From JANQPA01 sp964628385 (GTDB lineage Bacteria; Bacteroidota; Bacteroidia; Chitinophagales; Saprospiraceae): a stretch of DNA of 64,000 nucleotides. The notes beneath the pieces were generated by a model. It saw nothing but the letters and a program-made list of their open reading frames with translations, searched no databases and had not been told where the DNA came from. Both the position numbers and the translations under genes were made by a program. The stretch covers positions 1 through 64,000 of the forward strand of contig CAZVOD010000005.1 of assembly GCA_964628385.1 (NCBI GenBank). Direction: 5' to 3'. This document shows, piece after piece, positions 16,001-24,262 of this stretch. Within the stretch, counting starts at the first letter, position 1. Every line of letters begins with the position of its first letter.

Positions 16001-18042
16001 TGATTCTTCATTTTCACCATAGTCAAGATCGTAGCAATGGCTACTGTTTCATTCGTTTCATCATAAACGTCCACCAGCCATTTGACTATTCCTTTTCTGA
16101 TATCATCTTCGCTGCGCTTTTCTTGAGCCGTTTTTTCTTTTACCGTCAATTTTACTCCAATTGTCATATCTGGATAAACAGGCTTGGTAAATCGACAATC
16201 TTCAAGGCCATAGTTCAATAAAACCGGGCCTTTTCGGGCTTCTACAAATAAGCCGGCGGCTTTGGCGAGTACCCAGTAGCCGTGCGCTACTCTTTGCTCG
16301 AAAATAGTCCCATCAAGAGCCGTCTCATCTGTATGAGCGTAAAAATGATCGCCACTTACATTGGCAAAGTTGACGATATCTGCTTCAGAAACAGTATGTT
16401 TTGCAGTTATCAGCGTTTCTCCTATCTCTAAGTCCTCAAAGTGCTTCATAAACGGATGCAGCAATGTTTCTTTTTGCTGACCTCCATATTGATAAACATT
16501 GGTAACGGCAGAAATCATGCTTGGATGCCCCTGAATGGCCGTACGCTGCAAGTAGTGTTTAACACCGCGAACGCCTCCCATTTCTTCTCCACCGCCAGCC
16601 CGGCCCGGGCCACCGTGTGATAGTAAAGGCATGGGCGAACCGTGGCCAGTACTTTCCCTGGCACTTTCTTCGTTCAAAATCAGAATCCGACCGTGGTAAG
16701 GAGCGGACTCCAATACATAAGTTTTAGCTATTTTGTCATCAACAGTTGCTATTGTGCTAACAAGTGATCCTTTACCCATGTTGGCTAATTCTATAGCCTC
16801 TTCCATGCTCTTATAGGGCATAATAGTACAAACCGGACCAAAGGCTTCCACCTCATGACTATCGAGTTTCTTGAAGGGTTGATCATTCAAAAATACGATA
16901 GGAGCGAAAAAGGCACCGTACTCTGGTTGGGCTCCTACGATTTCAAAATTATCCAAATCGCCAATAACCACCGGCGTATCTTTGGAAAGCATTTCAACAC
17001 GCTTTCTTACTTCTGCTTGTTGGTGCTTTGATACCAGCGCGCCCATGCGTACATTTTCTAACCTGGGATCACCAATGACTGTTTTGGATAAGGACTGGCC
17101 CAACGCAACCTGAACAGCTTCCAGGTATTTTTCAGGAACAATTACCCGGCGAATAGCAGTACACTTTTGACCGCATTTGGCCGTAAGCTCCCGTCTGACT
17201 TCTTTAATGAAAAGTTTGAAGGTAGCGGAATCCGGGTGAGCATCTTCTCCAAGTACGGCGGCATTCAGGCTATCAGCTTCCATATTGAATGGAATGGCCT
17301 CTTCAATAATTTTGGGGTGCTGTTTTAACATACGGCCTGTACTGGCAGATCCTGTAAAAGTGACAATATCCTGGTTGGTTAAGGGGTCCAGAATGCCAAT
17401 TCCTTTACCACAAATCAATTGTATAGCCCCTTCCGGTACGATGCCCGAAGCAATAATATCCCTAACCATCGCTTCCGTTAAAAAGGAGGTGATCTCAGAA
17501 GGCTTCACTACAGCGGGCACTCCAGCCAGCAGGTTAACAGAAAGTTTCTCTAGCATTCCCCAAATCGGAAAGTTAAAGGCATTGATGTGCACAGCTATAC
17601 CATGCTTGGGTACCATAATGTGATGCCCGATAAAAGTTCCTTCTTTGGATAGCTTAGCCATATCGCCATCTACATAAAATGGCTCATCAGGGAACTGCCT
17701 GCGAAGACTGGCATAGGCAAACAAAGTACCTATCCCGCCGTCTATATCAATCCAGCTGTCTGATTTGGTTGCACCTGTCTGGTAACTTATCGTATAGTAT
17801 TTGGCTTTTATCTCGTTAAGGTGCAGGGCCAGCTTTTTGAGCATTAGCCCACGCTCTCTGAAGGTCATTTTGCGTAAGGCAGGCCCTCCGACTTTTCTGC
17901 CATAATCCATAACAGCAGCAAAATCAATCTGCTCACTGCTGCAATTAGCGATCAACTCACCGGTTACGGCGTCGTACTGAGGAAAGAGGTTGCCCGAGGG
18001 ATTATGCCATCCTCCGGTTATGTAATTTTGGGTATTGGTCAT
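15997..18042 (-). CDS. paaZ: PaaZ: oxepin-CoA hydrolase / 3-oxo-5,6-dehydrosuberyl-CoA semialdehyde dehydrogenase
   Basis: 681 residues, the same length as E. coli PaaZ. Residues ~1-520 are an aldehyde dehydrogenase: 'FTGSASTGRML' (NAD(P) binding), 'MEADSLNAAVLGED', and the catalytic cysteine region 'TAKCGQKCTAIRRVIVPEKYLE'. Residues ~535-681 are a MaoC-like (R)-hydratase with the hot-dog motif 'NFANVSGDHFYAHTD'. In phenylacetate degradation the hydratase opens the oxepin-CoA ring and the dehydrogenase oxidises the resulting aldehyde. The downstream enoyl-CoA hydratase overlaps it by 4 bases. A consensus promoter (18105-18136) and a palindrome over the probable transcription start (18074-18103) suggest repressor control. 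paaABCDE and paaK are not in the window. Confidence 0.93.
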   Translation of the reverse strand: MTNTQNYITGGWHNPSGNLFPQYDAVTGELIANCSSEQIDFAAVMDYGRKVGGPALRKMTFRERGLMLKKLALHLNEIKAKYYTISYQTGATKSDSWIDIDGGIGTLFAYASLRRQFPDEPFYVDGDMAKLSKEGTFIGHHIMVPKHGIAVHINAFNFPIWGMLEKLSVNLLAGVPAVVKPSEITSFLTEAMVRDIIASGIVPEGAIQLICGKGIGILDPLTNQDIVTFTGSASTGRMLKQHPKIIEEAIPFNMEADSLNAAVLGEDAHPDSATFKLFIKEVRRELTAKCGQKCTAIRRVIVPEKYLEAVQVALGQSLSKTVIGDPRLENVRMGALVSKHQQAEVRKRVEMLSKDTPVVIGDLDNFEIVGAQPEYGAFFAPIVFLNDQPFKKLDSHEVEAFGPVCTIMPYKSMEEAIELANMGKGSLVSTIATVDDKIAKTYVLESAPYHGRILILNEESARESTGHGSPMPLLSHGGPGRAGGGEEMGGVRGVKHYLQRTAIQGHPSMISAVTNVYQYGGQQKETLLHPFMKHFEDLEIGETLITAKHTVSEADIVNFANVSGDHFYAHTDETALDGTIFEQRVAHGYWVLAKAAGLFVEARKGPVLLNYGLEDCRFTKPVYPDMTIGVKLTVKEKTAQEKRSEDDIRKGIVKWLVDVYDETNETVAIATILTMVKMKNQ

Positions 18043-18073
18043 GGCTAGGACTTTATGACTGACAATAATCGGT

Positions 18074-18103
18074 TAACGAACTATTGCGAATGAATGTTCG
18101 TTA
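18074..18103. promoter_or_regulatory. Putative repressor operator over the paaZ transcription start
   Basis: TAACGAAC (18074-18081) and GTTCGTTA (18096-18103) form a perfect inverted pair with a 14-base spacer. The site lies directly downstream of the paaZ -7 element, where a bound protein would block transcription. TetR-family PaaR repressors bind GAACG/CGTTC-type palindromes at paa promoters in other bacteria, so a PaaR-like regulator is plausible. No regulator gene is in the window. Confidence 0.55.
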
Positions 18104-18104
18104 G

Positions 18105-18136
18105 CAAATATAGCTATAAAGCAGTTGGCACACAAA
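18105..18136 (-). promoter_or_regulatory. paaZ promoter (Bacteroidota type)
   Basis: On the minus strand TTTG (18136-18133) and TATATTTG (18112-18105) match the -33 and -7 boxes exactly, with a 20-base spacer. Predicted start near 18098, about 55 bases before the paaZ ATG. Confidence 0.65.
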
Positions 18137-18203
18137 TAGAGAAGATACTGAAGTATCAAGGATCAGCAAAAAGGTTGGACTATGGATATGCCCGGCGGTA
18201 CTT

Positions 18204-19109
18204 TTAGTTTCTGGACTTCATTACGGGGACGTCCTTATCATCAAGGTTGAACAGTCTGAGTTGGTTTTTTGCCACCTTAAAAGCAAATTTCAGGTCGTTC
18301 TCCGCAGCTAATGTGGCATAAAACTGTCTGGAAAAATAAATTGCCGCTTCGTCAGTGATAGTATTTTTCATACCAATAATCAGGGGCACATGCTTATTTA
18401 ATGCTTCAGCTTGCTCACCGACATAGCAGGCATTTAGTATGACTGCTTTTATTCTGTACCTTTCGGCAAAAAGCTCAAAGACATCGGAGAGGGCAGAAGT
18501 ACTTACCAGGCTTCTTTCTCCATTAGGTCCTTCAAGTATTATTCCATTTTCACGCTCGTGGTTTTTTTTCTTGAGGCCTCTGGTAGCGGGGTCTTTGGGC
18601 AGGTCTCTGGCTGGTATACCATGGCCTGAAAAGTGCAATATATTGGGCTTATGCTTTATAATCAGGTTTTGAAGCTCTAGCACCGTTACTGCCCACTCTG
18701 ATTTTACCATAAAAGAGGAAGAATTATTTTGGAGTACATTGTGTAGCTGGGCGAATTCTTTTTCGAGTTCCAGCTTATCGGTTCCCTTCGGATTACTACT
18801 CAGAAAAAGAATGGTTGTTAAGTCAGGATCGCCGGGTGGTTCCTGAGGGGGGAGTACTGGATTTCTCAATAATTCAAGGGATTCTAAAAGGCTATTCACA
18901 ATGGTCCGTCGCTGAATACCTGCTTCAGAATATGAGATGATACCGATCATCTCATTTCGCTTGAGCTTTTGTAGGTTATTTTTAAGGTTGTGAAATATTC
19001 TTTCCGTTGATTCATCAATGGATCTGGCAGCTTGCAGTGCTTTTTCAAGTGCCTGTTCTTCTCTTCCTCTTCCTATTAGCTCTTTAATCTCCTGAATGAT
19101 TTCTTCCAT
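18204..19109 (-). CDS. CHAT-domain (caspase-like) protease with an N-terminal effector-associated domain (EAD11)
   Basis: 301 residues. Residues ~1-82 match effector-associated domain 11: 'IKELIGRGREEQALEKAL', then 'LQKLKRNEMIGIISYSEAGIQR' and 'LLESLEL'. EADs are death-fold-like adaptors that pair with the same EAD on other proteins in bacterial conflict systems. Residues ~97-301 are a CHAT protease, with the catalytic histidine in 'NILHFSGHGIP' (His163) and the nucleophile in 'AVILNACYVGEQA' (Cys228); both are intact. No NTPase, TPR or WD40 sensor is fused or adjacent, so the trigger should be encoded elsewhere. The gene starts 23 bases after the PqqB-like gene and is probably the last gene of the paaY operon, an odd place for an immunity effector. 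Confidence 0.88.
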   Translation of the reverse strand: MEEIIQEIKELIGRGREEQALEKALQAARSIDESTERIFHNLKNNLQKLKRNEMIGIISYSEAGIQRRTIVNSLLESLELLRNPVLPPQEPPGDPDLTTILFLSSNPKGTDKLELEKEFAQLHNVLQNNSSSFMVKSEWAVTVLELQNLIIKHKPNILHFSGHGIPARDLPKDPATRGLKKKNHERENGIILEGPNGERSLVSTSALSDVFELFAERYRIKAVILNACYVGEQAEALNKHVPLIIGMKNTITDEAAIYFSRQFYATLAAENDLKFAFKVAKNQLRLFNLDDKDVPVMKSRN

Positions 19110-19132
19110 AGAAATAACGTTTAGGGTTGTTT

Positions 19133-20089
19133 TTAATAAACCTGAAATTCTTTCGCCACATTTAAACCGGCAGCATTTACTGCTTTTTGAGCCTGACTTT
19201 GGGGCTGCATTAAAGGGTTAGTATGGTTGAAATGTATAAAGTGAATTTTTGCTCTTTCTTTTTTTTCTAAACCTGAAAACAACTTTATGCTTTCTTCTAC
19301 AAATGGATGTGGTATGAGACTCATATCTCGGCCCGGGATTTCTCCATTTTCAAAAAAGGTACCATCCAGAAAAGCGAGGTTTACCGTTTTGATAATTTCT
19401 ATAATATCCTTTTCCCATAAATTCCACTTATCAATATCCGGGATGAAAATAGCAGATTTTTCCCCATAATCAATCCTAAAGCCTACTGTTTCTGAAAATT
19501 CATCCCTGTGGGGAACCTGATAAGGCATAATTTGAATATTTTCACTCAAAATGATAGTAGAATCGGATTGTAGCTCTTGGAGTTGTATGTTTTTTAGCCC
19601 GATCAACTGACTCCATGGTCCGTTATTTCGCAGGTAGTATTTCAAACGAGGCATGGCGTAAACCGGCATTTGATCAGCGCCTACTGCTTCCCGGCCAAGA
19701 TGCATAAGCCCGGTATAATGCCCCATGTGAGCGTGTGTTAAAAAAATACCCGCCAAAGGAGTTGAATAGGTTTCCACCAAATATCGCCATTGCTCTTTAA
19801 AATCAGGAGTAGCATCAAATAGCCAACTTTGCTGCGTTTTGGGGTCAACCAGCCCCAGGCAGCTCACCATTTTTCTGAGCTCCTTTCTGTGCCAGGCTTC
19901 TGCACAGCAACTTTTCTGACAATTAGCCTGTGGGAATCCCGCGTCCTGAGCAACACCAAGTACCACTAGAAAAGGCGCATCGGTAGGTGAAAGTGATGAG
20001 GTATCCGAGTCTTCAGTAGAAAGACCTTTCTTGCCATAAGACAAAAGGCAGAGCCCTAACAGTAAAAGTAAGCAATGGATTCTATTCAT
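19133..20089 (-). CDS. PqqB-like metallo-beta-lactamase-fold hydrolase, secreted or membrane-anchored
   Basis: About 318 residues from the ATG at 20089, chosen because it starts directly with a signal peptide ('MNRIHCLLLLLGLCLLSYG') and overlaps paaY by only 8 bases; the longer frame to 20167 runs deep into paaY. The N-terminal block 'LVVLGVAQDAGFPQANCQKSCC' is typical of the PqqB family, whose cysteines bind a structural zinc. The metal-site motif reads 'LTHAHMGHYTGL', with Gly where most hydrolases have Asp. 'VPHRDE' and 'FLDGTFF' follow. The family role in this setting is unknown, and other pqq genes are absent. It sits between paaY and the CHAT gene, probably in one operon. Confidence 0.8.
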   Translation of the reverse strand: MNRIHCLLLLLGLCLLSYGKKGLSTEDSDTSSLSPTDAPFLVVLGVAQDAGFPQANCQKSCCAEAWHRKELRKMVSCLGLVDPKTQQSWLFDATPDFKEQWRYLVETYSTPLAGIFLTHAHMGHYTGLMHLGREAVGADQMPVYAMPRLKYYLRNNGPWSQLIGLKNIQLQELQSDSTIILSENIQIMPYQVPHRDEFSETVGFRIDYGEKSAIFIPDIDKWNLWEKDIIEIIKTVNLAFLDGTFFENGEIPGRDMSLIPHPFVEESIKLFSGLEKKERAKIHFIHFNHTNPLMQPQSQAQKAVNAAGLNVAKEFQVY

Positions 20090-20681
20090 CTTTCTTAATT
20101 TCATTCCAGGTTTTAAATAGGATTTCCTGCTGAGAGCGATTGTCAGGTACTTCCCGTAATGGATCACAGGGCTTCAGTGATTCATAACAGTCCTGCGGCA
20201 GCTTTTGATAAAGAGCCGTTCCTTTGGTTTTCCATCGAATCATTTCATCAGACACTTTTTTGATGACTCTCCCGGGGTTTCCGACTACCAGACTTCTATC
20301 GGGAATCTTACTGTCTGCTTTAATAAAGGCTAAAGCTCCGATGATACATTCCTCTCCGATCTTTACCCGATCCATAATGACGGCATTCATACCTATCATA
20401 CTGTTCTTACCAATTGTGGCTCCGTGAATGATAGCGCCGTGACCAATATGTGCAGAAGCTTCCAACAATACAGTCACTCCCGGAAACATGTGAATAGTAC
20501 AATTCTCCTGGACGTTACATCCCTCTTCTATAACAATGCCTCCCCAATCACCACGTATAGCCGCACCCGGGCCTACATAAACGTCCTTACCTATGATTAC
20601 ATTACCCGTGACAGTAGCCTGCGGATGGATAAAAGCACTTTCGTGGATAACCGGGCGAAAACCCTTGAATTCGTATATCAT
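20082..20681 (-). CDS. paaY: PaaY-type gamma-carbonic-anhydrase-fold protein (thioesterase)
   Basis: 199 residues. Left-handed beta-helix hexapeptide repeats: 'ATVTGNVIIGKDVYVGPGAAIRGDWGGIVIEEGCNVQENCTIHMFPG', then 'HIGHGAIIHGATIGKNSMIGMNAVIMDRVKIGEECIIGALAF'. The three metal-binding histidines lie in 'TIHMF' and 'HIGHGAIIH'. The C-terminal helix ('IRWKTKGTALYQKL...CDPLREVP') matches PaaY and not generic YrdA-like proteins. PaaY is a thioesterase that clears dead-end CoA products of phenylacetate breakdown. The gene heads a minus-strand run paaY-pqqB-like-CHAT, separated from paaZ by that gene's own promoter. Confidence 0.85.
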   Translation of the reverse strand: MIYEFKGFRPVIHESAFIHPQATVTGNVIIGKDVYVGPGAAIRGDWGGIVIEEGCNVQENCTIHMFPGVTVLLEASAHIGHGAIIHGATIGKNSMIGMNAVIMDRVKIGEECIIGALAFIKADSKIPDRSLVVGNPGRVIKKVSDEMIRWKTKGTALYQKLPQDCYESLKPCDPLREVPDNRSQQEILFKTWNEIKKDE

Positions 20682-20752
20682 GAAATTGTAATATTTGTTA
20701 GTTCAATAAATTTTTTCAGGCAAATTGAAAAAATAAGCTTCTTTTCTTTGGT

Positions 20753-20760
20753 CAAATGTA
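20753..20760 (-). promoter_or_regulatory. Possible -7 element of the paaY operon
   Basis: TACATTTG on the minus strand fits TAnnTTTG, about 72 bases before the paaY ATG. No well-spaced -33 TTG was found. Confidence 0.4.
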
Positions 20761-20857
20761 AATTTGTCAAAATTTCATAGCTACAGTGCCAGTTTTTCAG
20801 GTGTTAAAATAGATAATGGACTGGAATAATTGGTAAAAGCTCTTTATATTATCGTAA

Positions 20858-21020
20858 GAGCATATTTGGATTTTAACCTTTGGCCTGCAAATACATTTAG
20901 AATATTGCTTCCTGCTTTCAGCGGGACAAGATATTTCAGCTTTTTTTTGCTTCATAACCCTGCTATGAAGCTCAAAAACAGCTTCATTTTCAGCATCAAA
21001 AGCAAAATCTAAATACGCTC
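20858..21020. mobile_element. MITE-like repeat, copy 2 (163 bp)
   Basis: Same element and same orientation as at 12678-12860. Its ends GAGCATATTTGGATTTT and AAAATCTAAATACGCTC are inverted with two mismatches in 17. It lacks about 20 internal bases of copy 1. The minus-strand reading frame is broken here by TGA where copy 1 has TGG (Trp in 'AGLWSEKK'). Both copies are followed by AAGTCT, so the true right end may lie a few bases further out. It occupies most of the 382-base gap between paaY and the next gene. Confidence 0.75.
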
Positions 21021-21063
21021 TAAGTCTAAATTAAACTGCTTATAGAACTAAATTTACTCAACA

Positions 21064-21939
21064 TTGGCACAGCTCCATTGGAATTATACCAGTAATCAGG
21101 GGCAACAGTATGTTGTCGGTCTGTATCATGGTCCTCAAAGCGGTCATTTTATAGCCTACTGTAACTCCGCAATTATTATAATTGATTTTAATGTAAAGAA
21201 TAGTAAAAGCTATTCATTTTTTTTGGATAACGATCTTTGTCATCTGAAAATCCAAGAAGAGAATCAGGCTTTTAGTTACGACTTTGATGTAGAAATGGAG
21301 GCCAATCCTTCCCATGAGGAAGCTGTACCTGAAAAGGAGCGCTACATGGGGATATGGGCTGTAGCTGGCCTATTTCTTCTCGGCTTAAGTATTTTTCTCT
21401 TTAGCAACTGGATGAGTCAAAGGAATCAAAAATACATTTCTGCCAATTTGCCGACTCTGCTGGCTGAACAGGGAGAATCAACGTGGGCCAAAATACATCT
21501 CAGCAATGCCTTCGGAAATGATAAAATTCTAAACTACTCCTACATCGCTAACGGAAAAGCACAAAAGGGTGCAGCTCAGCTTGCAGGGGAAGATATATTT
21601 CCCATTCGCAATGGAGACGTCTATCAATTAACTTTTTTGCCGGATCATCCCGAATTCGGGCGTTTAAATTTATCGATACCAGGAGATCGAACCATCGAGC
21701 GCCTAAAAGTAGAAATAGCCAGGTCCATGGCTGATGAATCAGGAAAACAATCCAGTAGTTATTTTTTATGTCAATTGGATTATGTAGAAGAAAAAATGGG
21801 ATCAAGATACCTGGCTCACTTTTATCATCGCAATACTGATAAGACCATCAATTCCGATTACAACAGGGCTATTTATCAGGCTATTGTCGCTGATGATGAT
21901 TTTCAGGAGCAGGTAGCCCGAATTTGTATGGGCAAATGA
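21064..21939 (+). CDS. Unknown single-pass membrane protein
   Basis: 291 residues with a TTG start at 21064, the only start giving the full N-terminus. I do not recognise a named family. The N-terminal ~80 residues ('QLHWNYTSNQGQQYVVGLYHGPQSGHFIAYCNS', 'IIIIDFNV', 'SYSFFLDNDLCHLKI') form a compact beta-rich cytosolic-looking domain. One transmembrane helix is at ~97-116 ('GIWAVAGLFLLGLSIFLFS'). A ~170-residue C-terminal part follows, with 'TWAKIHLSNAFGNDKILNYSYIANGKAQKG', probably on the other side of the membrane. It precedes the GH3 gene by 124 bases. Function is unknown; the coding call rests on length, composition and lack of overlap. Confidence 0.7.
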   Translation: MAQLHWNYTSNQGQQYVVGLYHGPQSGHFIAYCNSAIIIIDFNVKNSKSYSFFLDNDLCHLKIQEENQAFSYDFDVEMEANPSHEEAVPEKERYMGIWAVAGLFLLGLSIFLFSNWMSQRNQKYISANLPTLLAEQGESTWAKIHLSNAFGNDKILNYSYIANGKAQKGAAQLAGEDIFPIRNGDVYQLTFLPDHPEFGRLNLSIPGDRTIERLKVEIARSMADESGKQSSSYFLCQLDYVEEKMGSRYLAHFYHRNTDKTINSDYNRAIYQAIVADDDFQEQVARICMGK

Positions 21940-22063
21940 AAAAAGCTCAGCTAACAGTGCTCTGTTTGAACGCTTAATCAGCTTTTATTAAATCTCTGCG
22001 AGTAATAATTTTATTTAGCCTGTTATTATCCATAGCTTAGCACATTGTAAAAAAGTATAAGTT

Positions 22064-23572
22064 ATGGGCTTAAAAAGCACACTTTTAAAACCTTTGGCAA
22101 AAGCTATCGCAAAATCCATTGACCGTTGGTCTGCAGAGGCTGTTGCCGCTCAGGAAAAAATTTTTGACAAGCTAATCAATGTCGGGCAGTCTACTCGCTT
22201 TGGGGAAGACCATGGTTTCCGATCAATTAAAAGCTATGAAGCATTCAAAGATCAGGTGCCTATACGGGATTATGAAGGACTAAGGCCCTATGTTGATCAG
22301 GTTATAGAGGGGCAGTCCAATGTATTGTGGAAAGGACGGCCCAGGTATTTTGCTAAAACATCGGGAACTACCTCCGGAGTCAAGTATATTCCTCTTACCA
22401 AAGAAAGTCTTCCCAATCATTTTGGTACCGCTCGCAATGCTCTTTTTAATTTTTATGCCAAAACCGGAAAAGGACAATGGTTGGGAGGCAAAATGATCTT
22501 TCTCTCCGGAAGTCCGGAAATGTCAGATACTAATGGAATTCCTACCGGGCGCTTGTCTGGGATTGTGAATCATCAAGTGCCTTCCTGGCTGAGAACCAAT
22601 CAATTGCCCAGCTACAAGACCAATTGTATTGAAGATTGGGAACAAAAGCTGGAAAAGATAGTCGACGAAACTATCAATGCCAACATGACCTTGATCAGTG
22701 GGATTCCACCCTGGGTACAGATGTATTATGAGTGCTTATTGGAGAGGTCCGGCAAGAAATACATCAAAGACCTTTTCCCTAATTACGAGGTGTTTGTCTA
22801 CGGTGGGGTTAATTTTGAGCCCTACAGACCGGCCTTAGAAGAATTGGTAGGGAAGCGATTGGATAGTGTAGAGACTTATCCGGCCTCAGAGGGCTTTATT
22901 GCCTTTCAGGATGACCCTCAAAATCCGGCTTTGCTGCTGAATGCCAACTCAGGTATATTTTTTGAATTTGTACCCGCAGATGAGATTTTCAATGAATCAC
23001 CCATCCGGTTGAAGCTGTCAGAAGTAGAAACAGGCGTGAATTACGTGGTGATTCTTAGTAGTAATGCCGGGCTTTGGGCCTATAATATTGGTGATACGGT
23101 ACGCTTTATTTCCAAAAACCCTTATCGATTGCTGGTCACCGGCAGGGTCAAACACTTTATTTCTGCTTTTGGAGAACACGTAATTGGTAAAGAGGTAGAA
23201 AATGCGATGAGAGAAGTGGCTGCTCACCATAATGTAAAGGTTACTGAATTTACCGTTGCGCCACAGGTAACCCCACCAGAGGGAGGAACGCCCTACCATG
23301 AGTGGTTGGTGGAGTTTGAAGAGATACCAGGCGAACTTTCTTCATTTTCTGATGATTTAGATAAAGCGATGGTAGACCAAAACATTTACTATCAGGATCT
23401 TATTAAAGGAAAAATTCTTAAGCCACTGAAAATTACTCCACTAGAGAAAGGAGCTTTCAGAGCTTATATGAAAAGCCAGAGTAAGCTGGGAGGACAAAAT
23501 AAAGTACCTCGCCTCTCTAATGATCGAAAAATTGCCGATCACTTAACGGCTTTTAAGCTTATTGGTAGTTAG
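22064..23572 (+). CDS. GH3 family protein (acyl-acid amido synthetase fold)
   Basis: 502 residues of the GH3 family, related to plant enzymes that join amino acids to jasmonate or auxin by way of an acyl-adenylate. The ATP-binding loop is seen in 'YFAKTSGTTSGVKYIPLTKES' (~residues 98-118). Other blocks: 'PSWLRTNQLPSYKT', 'VFVYGGVNFEPYRPALEELVG', 'TYPASEGFIAFQDDP' and 'YNIGDTVRFISKNPYRLLVTGRVKHFISAFGEHV' (the adenylation core). It is cytosolic. The bacterial substrate is not known; acyl activation onto an amine or thiol is the best inference. No neighbouring gene points to a pathway. Confidence 0.9.
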   Translation: MGLKSTLLKPLAKAIAKSIDRWSAEAVAAQEKIFDKLINVGQSTRFGEDHGFRSIKSYEAFKDQVPIRDYEGLRPYVDQVIEGQSNVLWKGRPRYFAKTSGTTSGVKYIPLTKESLPNHFGTARNALFNFYAKTGKGQWLGGKMIFLSGSPEMSDTNGIPTGRLSGIVNHQVPSWLRTNQLPSYKTNCIEDWEQKLEKIVDETINANMTLISGIPPWVQMYYECLLERSGKKYIKDLFPNYEVFVYGGVNFEPYRPALEELVGKRLDSVETYPASEGFIAFQDDPQNPALLLNANSGIFFEFVPADEIFNESPIRLKLSEVETGVNYVVILSSNAGLWAYNIGDTVRFISKNPYRLLVTGRVKHFISAFGEHVIGKEVENAMREVAAHHNVKVTEFTVAPQVTPPEGGTPYHEWLVEFEEIPGELSSFSDDLDKAMVDQNIYYQDLIKGKILKPLKITPLEKGAFRAYMKSQSKLGGQNKVPRLSNDRKIADHLTAFKLIGS

Positions 23573-23662
23573 TAGCCCCCTTGAGATTTGCCGCTGGAAT
23601 TGCAATTGGTCATCTTTGAAATTCCTTACAGACAGGATTGCAGTATTTTGCATTTTTTCTAC

Positions 23663-23695
23663 TAAGGTTAAGGCTTTGCTACCAGTTTAACCTTA
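23663..23695. terminator. Inverted repeat after the GH3 gene
   Basis: TAAGGTTAA (23663-23671) pairs perfectly with TTAACCTTA (23687-23695) across a 15-base loop. There is no U-tract after it, so it is a weak terminator or a protein-binding site. Confidence 0.4.
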
Positions 23696-23730
23696 CAAAA
23701 TAAGTTCAGCAATTAATTATAAAAATTGAC

Positions 23731-23738
23731 TACTTTTG
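23731..23738 (+). promoter_or_regulatory. -7 promoter element of the THX gene
   Basis: TACTTTTG fits TAnnTTTG exactly, 40 bases before the THX ATG. This placement is typical of strong Bacteroidota promoters; a clear -33 box is not visible. Confidence 0.5.
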
Positions 23739-23778
23739 CATTTTAAAATGATTACTGAATTAAAATTATTGACGTTCT

Positions 23779-23922
23779 ATGGGTAAAGGAGATAAAAGAT
23801 CAAAAAAAGGAAAGATTTCCAGAGGTTCTTACGGTAATGTAAGGCCAAACAGCAGTAAACTCAAGAAGAAAGAAAAAGAAAAAAGAGAAGCAGCTAAAAA
23901 GGCTGAAGATAATGCGCAGTAG
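23779..23922 (+). CDS. 30S ribosomal protein THX
   Basis: 47 residues, missed by longer-ORF searches. The start 'MGKGDKRSKKGKISRGSYGN' followed by 'VRP' is the Bacteroidota form of ribosomal protein THX, a basic peptide that sits in the head of the small subunit. After 'VRP' the protein continues with a lysine/glutamate-rich tail ('KLKKKEKEKREAAKKAEDN') which is longer than in many homologues. A consensus -7 box stands 40 bases upstream and hairpins follow downstream, so it is a single-gene unit. Confidence 0.9.
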   Translation: MGKGDKRSKKGKISRGSYGNVRPNSSKLKKKEKEKREAAKKAEDNAQ

Positions 23923-23953
23923 GCTGAATAGCTTACATTGCATCTGTAGAACG

Positions 23954-24063
23954 GGCTGATGAGCCGCTTAATTGGTCAACTGGACAAGAGCGTTTCATCA
24001 GCCTCTTGTCTATCTAATTATCTTGTAGATTGTAAAAAAGCTCTAATTTTAAAAAAAGCTTTT
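23954..24063 (+). terminator. Overlapping alternative hairpins after THX
   Basis: GGCTGATGA (23954-23962) pairs with TCATCAGCC (23995-24003). GACAAGAG (23983-23990) pairs with CTCTTGTC (24003-24010). The stems overlap or nest so that both cannot form fully. A third, A/T-rich stem AAAAGCT/AGCTTTT (24036-24042 and 24057-24063) follows. Together they probably terminate THX; a switching role for the following glgA is possible but unproven. Confidence 0.5.
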
Positions 24064-24150
24064 CTGGTCGTAGTGATATTCTTAAATTTACATATATTCA
24101 CTTCAAATAGAATGATAGTGTATTAAGATGTATGATTAGAAAATTATGAG

Positions 24151-24212
24151 CTTTACCCTGTTAGGGGGTAAAGTGTAGGTCGTTCAAATTTTTTACCTAG
24201 ATTTTTCTACAC
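24151..24212 (+). promoter_or_regulatory. Structured leader upstream of glgA
   Basis: CTTTACCC (24151-24158) pairs with GGGTAAAG (24166-24173) across a seven-base loop. GTGTAG (24173-24178) pairs with CTACAC (24207-24212). These hairpins lie 50-110 bases before the glgA start, in an otherwise empty 340-base gap. No known riboswitch was recognised. Confidence 0.4.
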
Positions 24213-24262
24213 CACTGGTAGCATAAGCTTGTTTATTAATACCCAAAGCATACCTCAACTCC

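Noticed and set aside
20090..20167. N-terminal extension of the PqqB-like protein
   Set aside because: It would overlap paaY by 86 bases and put 26 polar residues before a good signal peptide; the ATG at 20089 is preferred.
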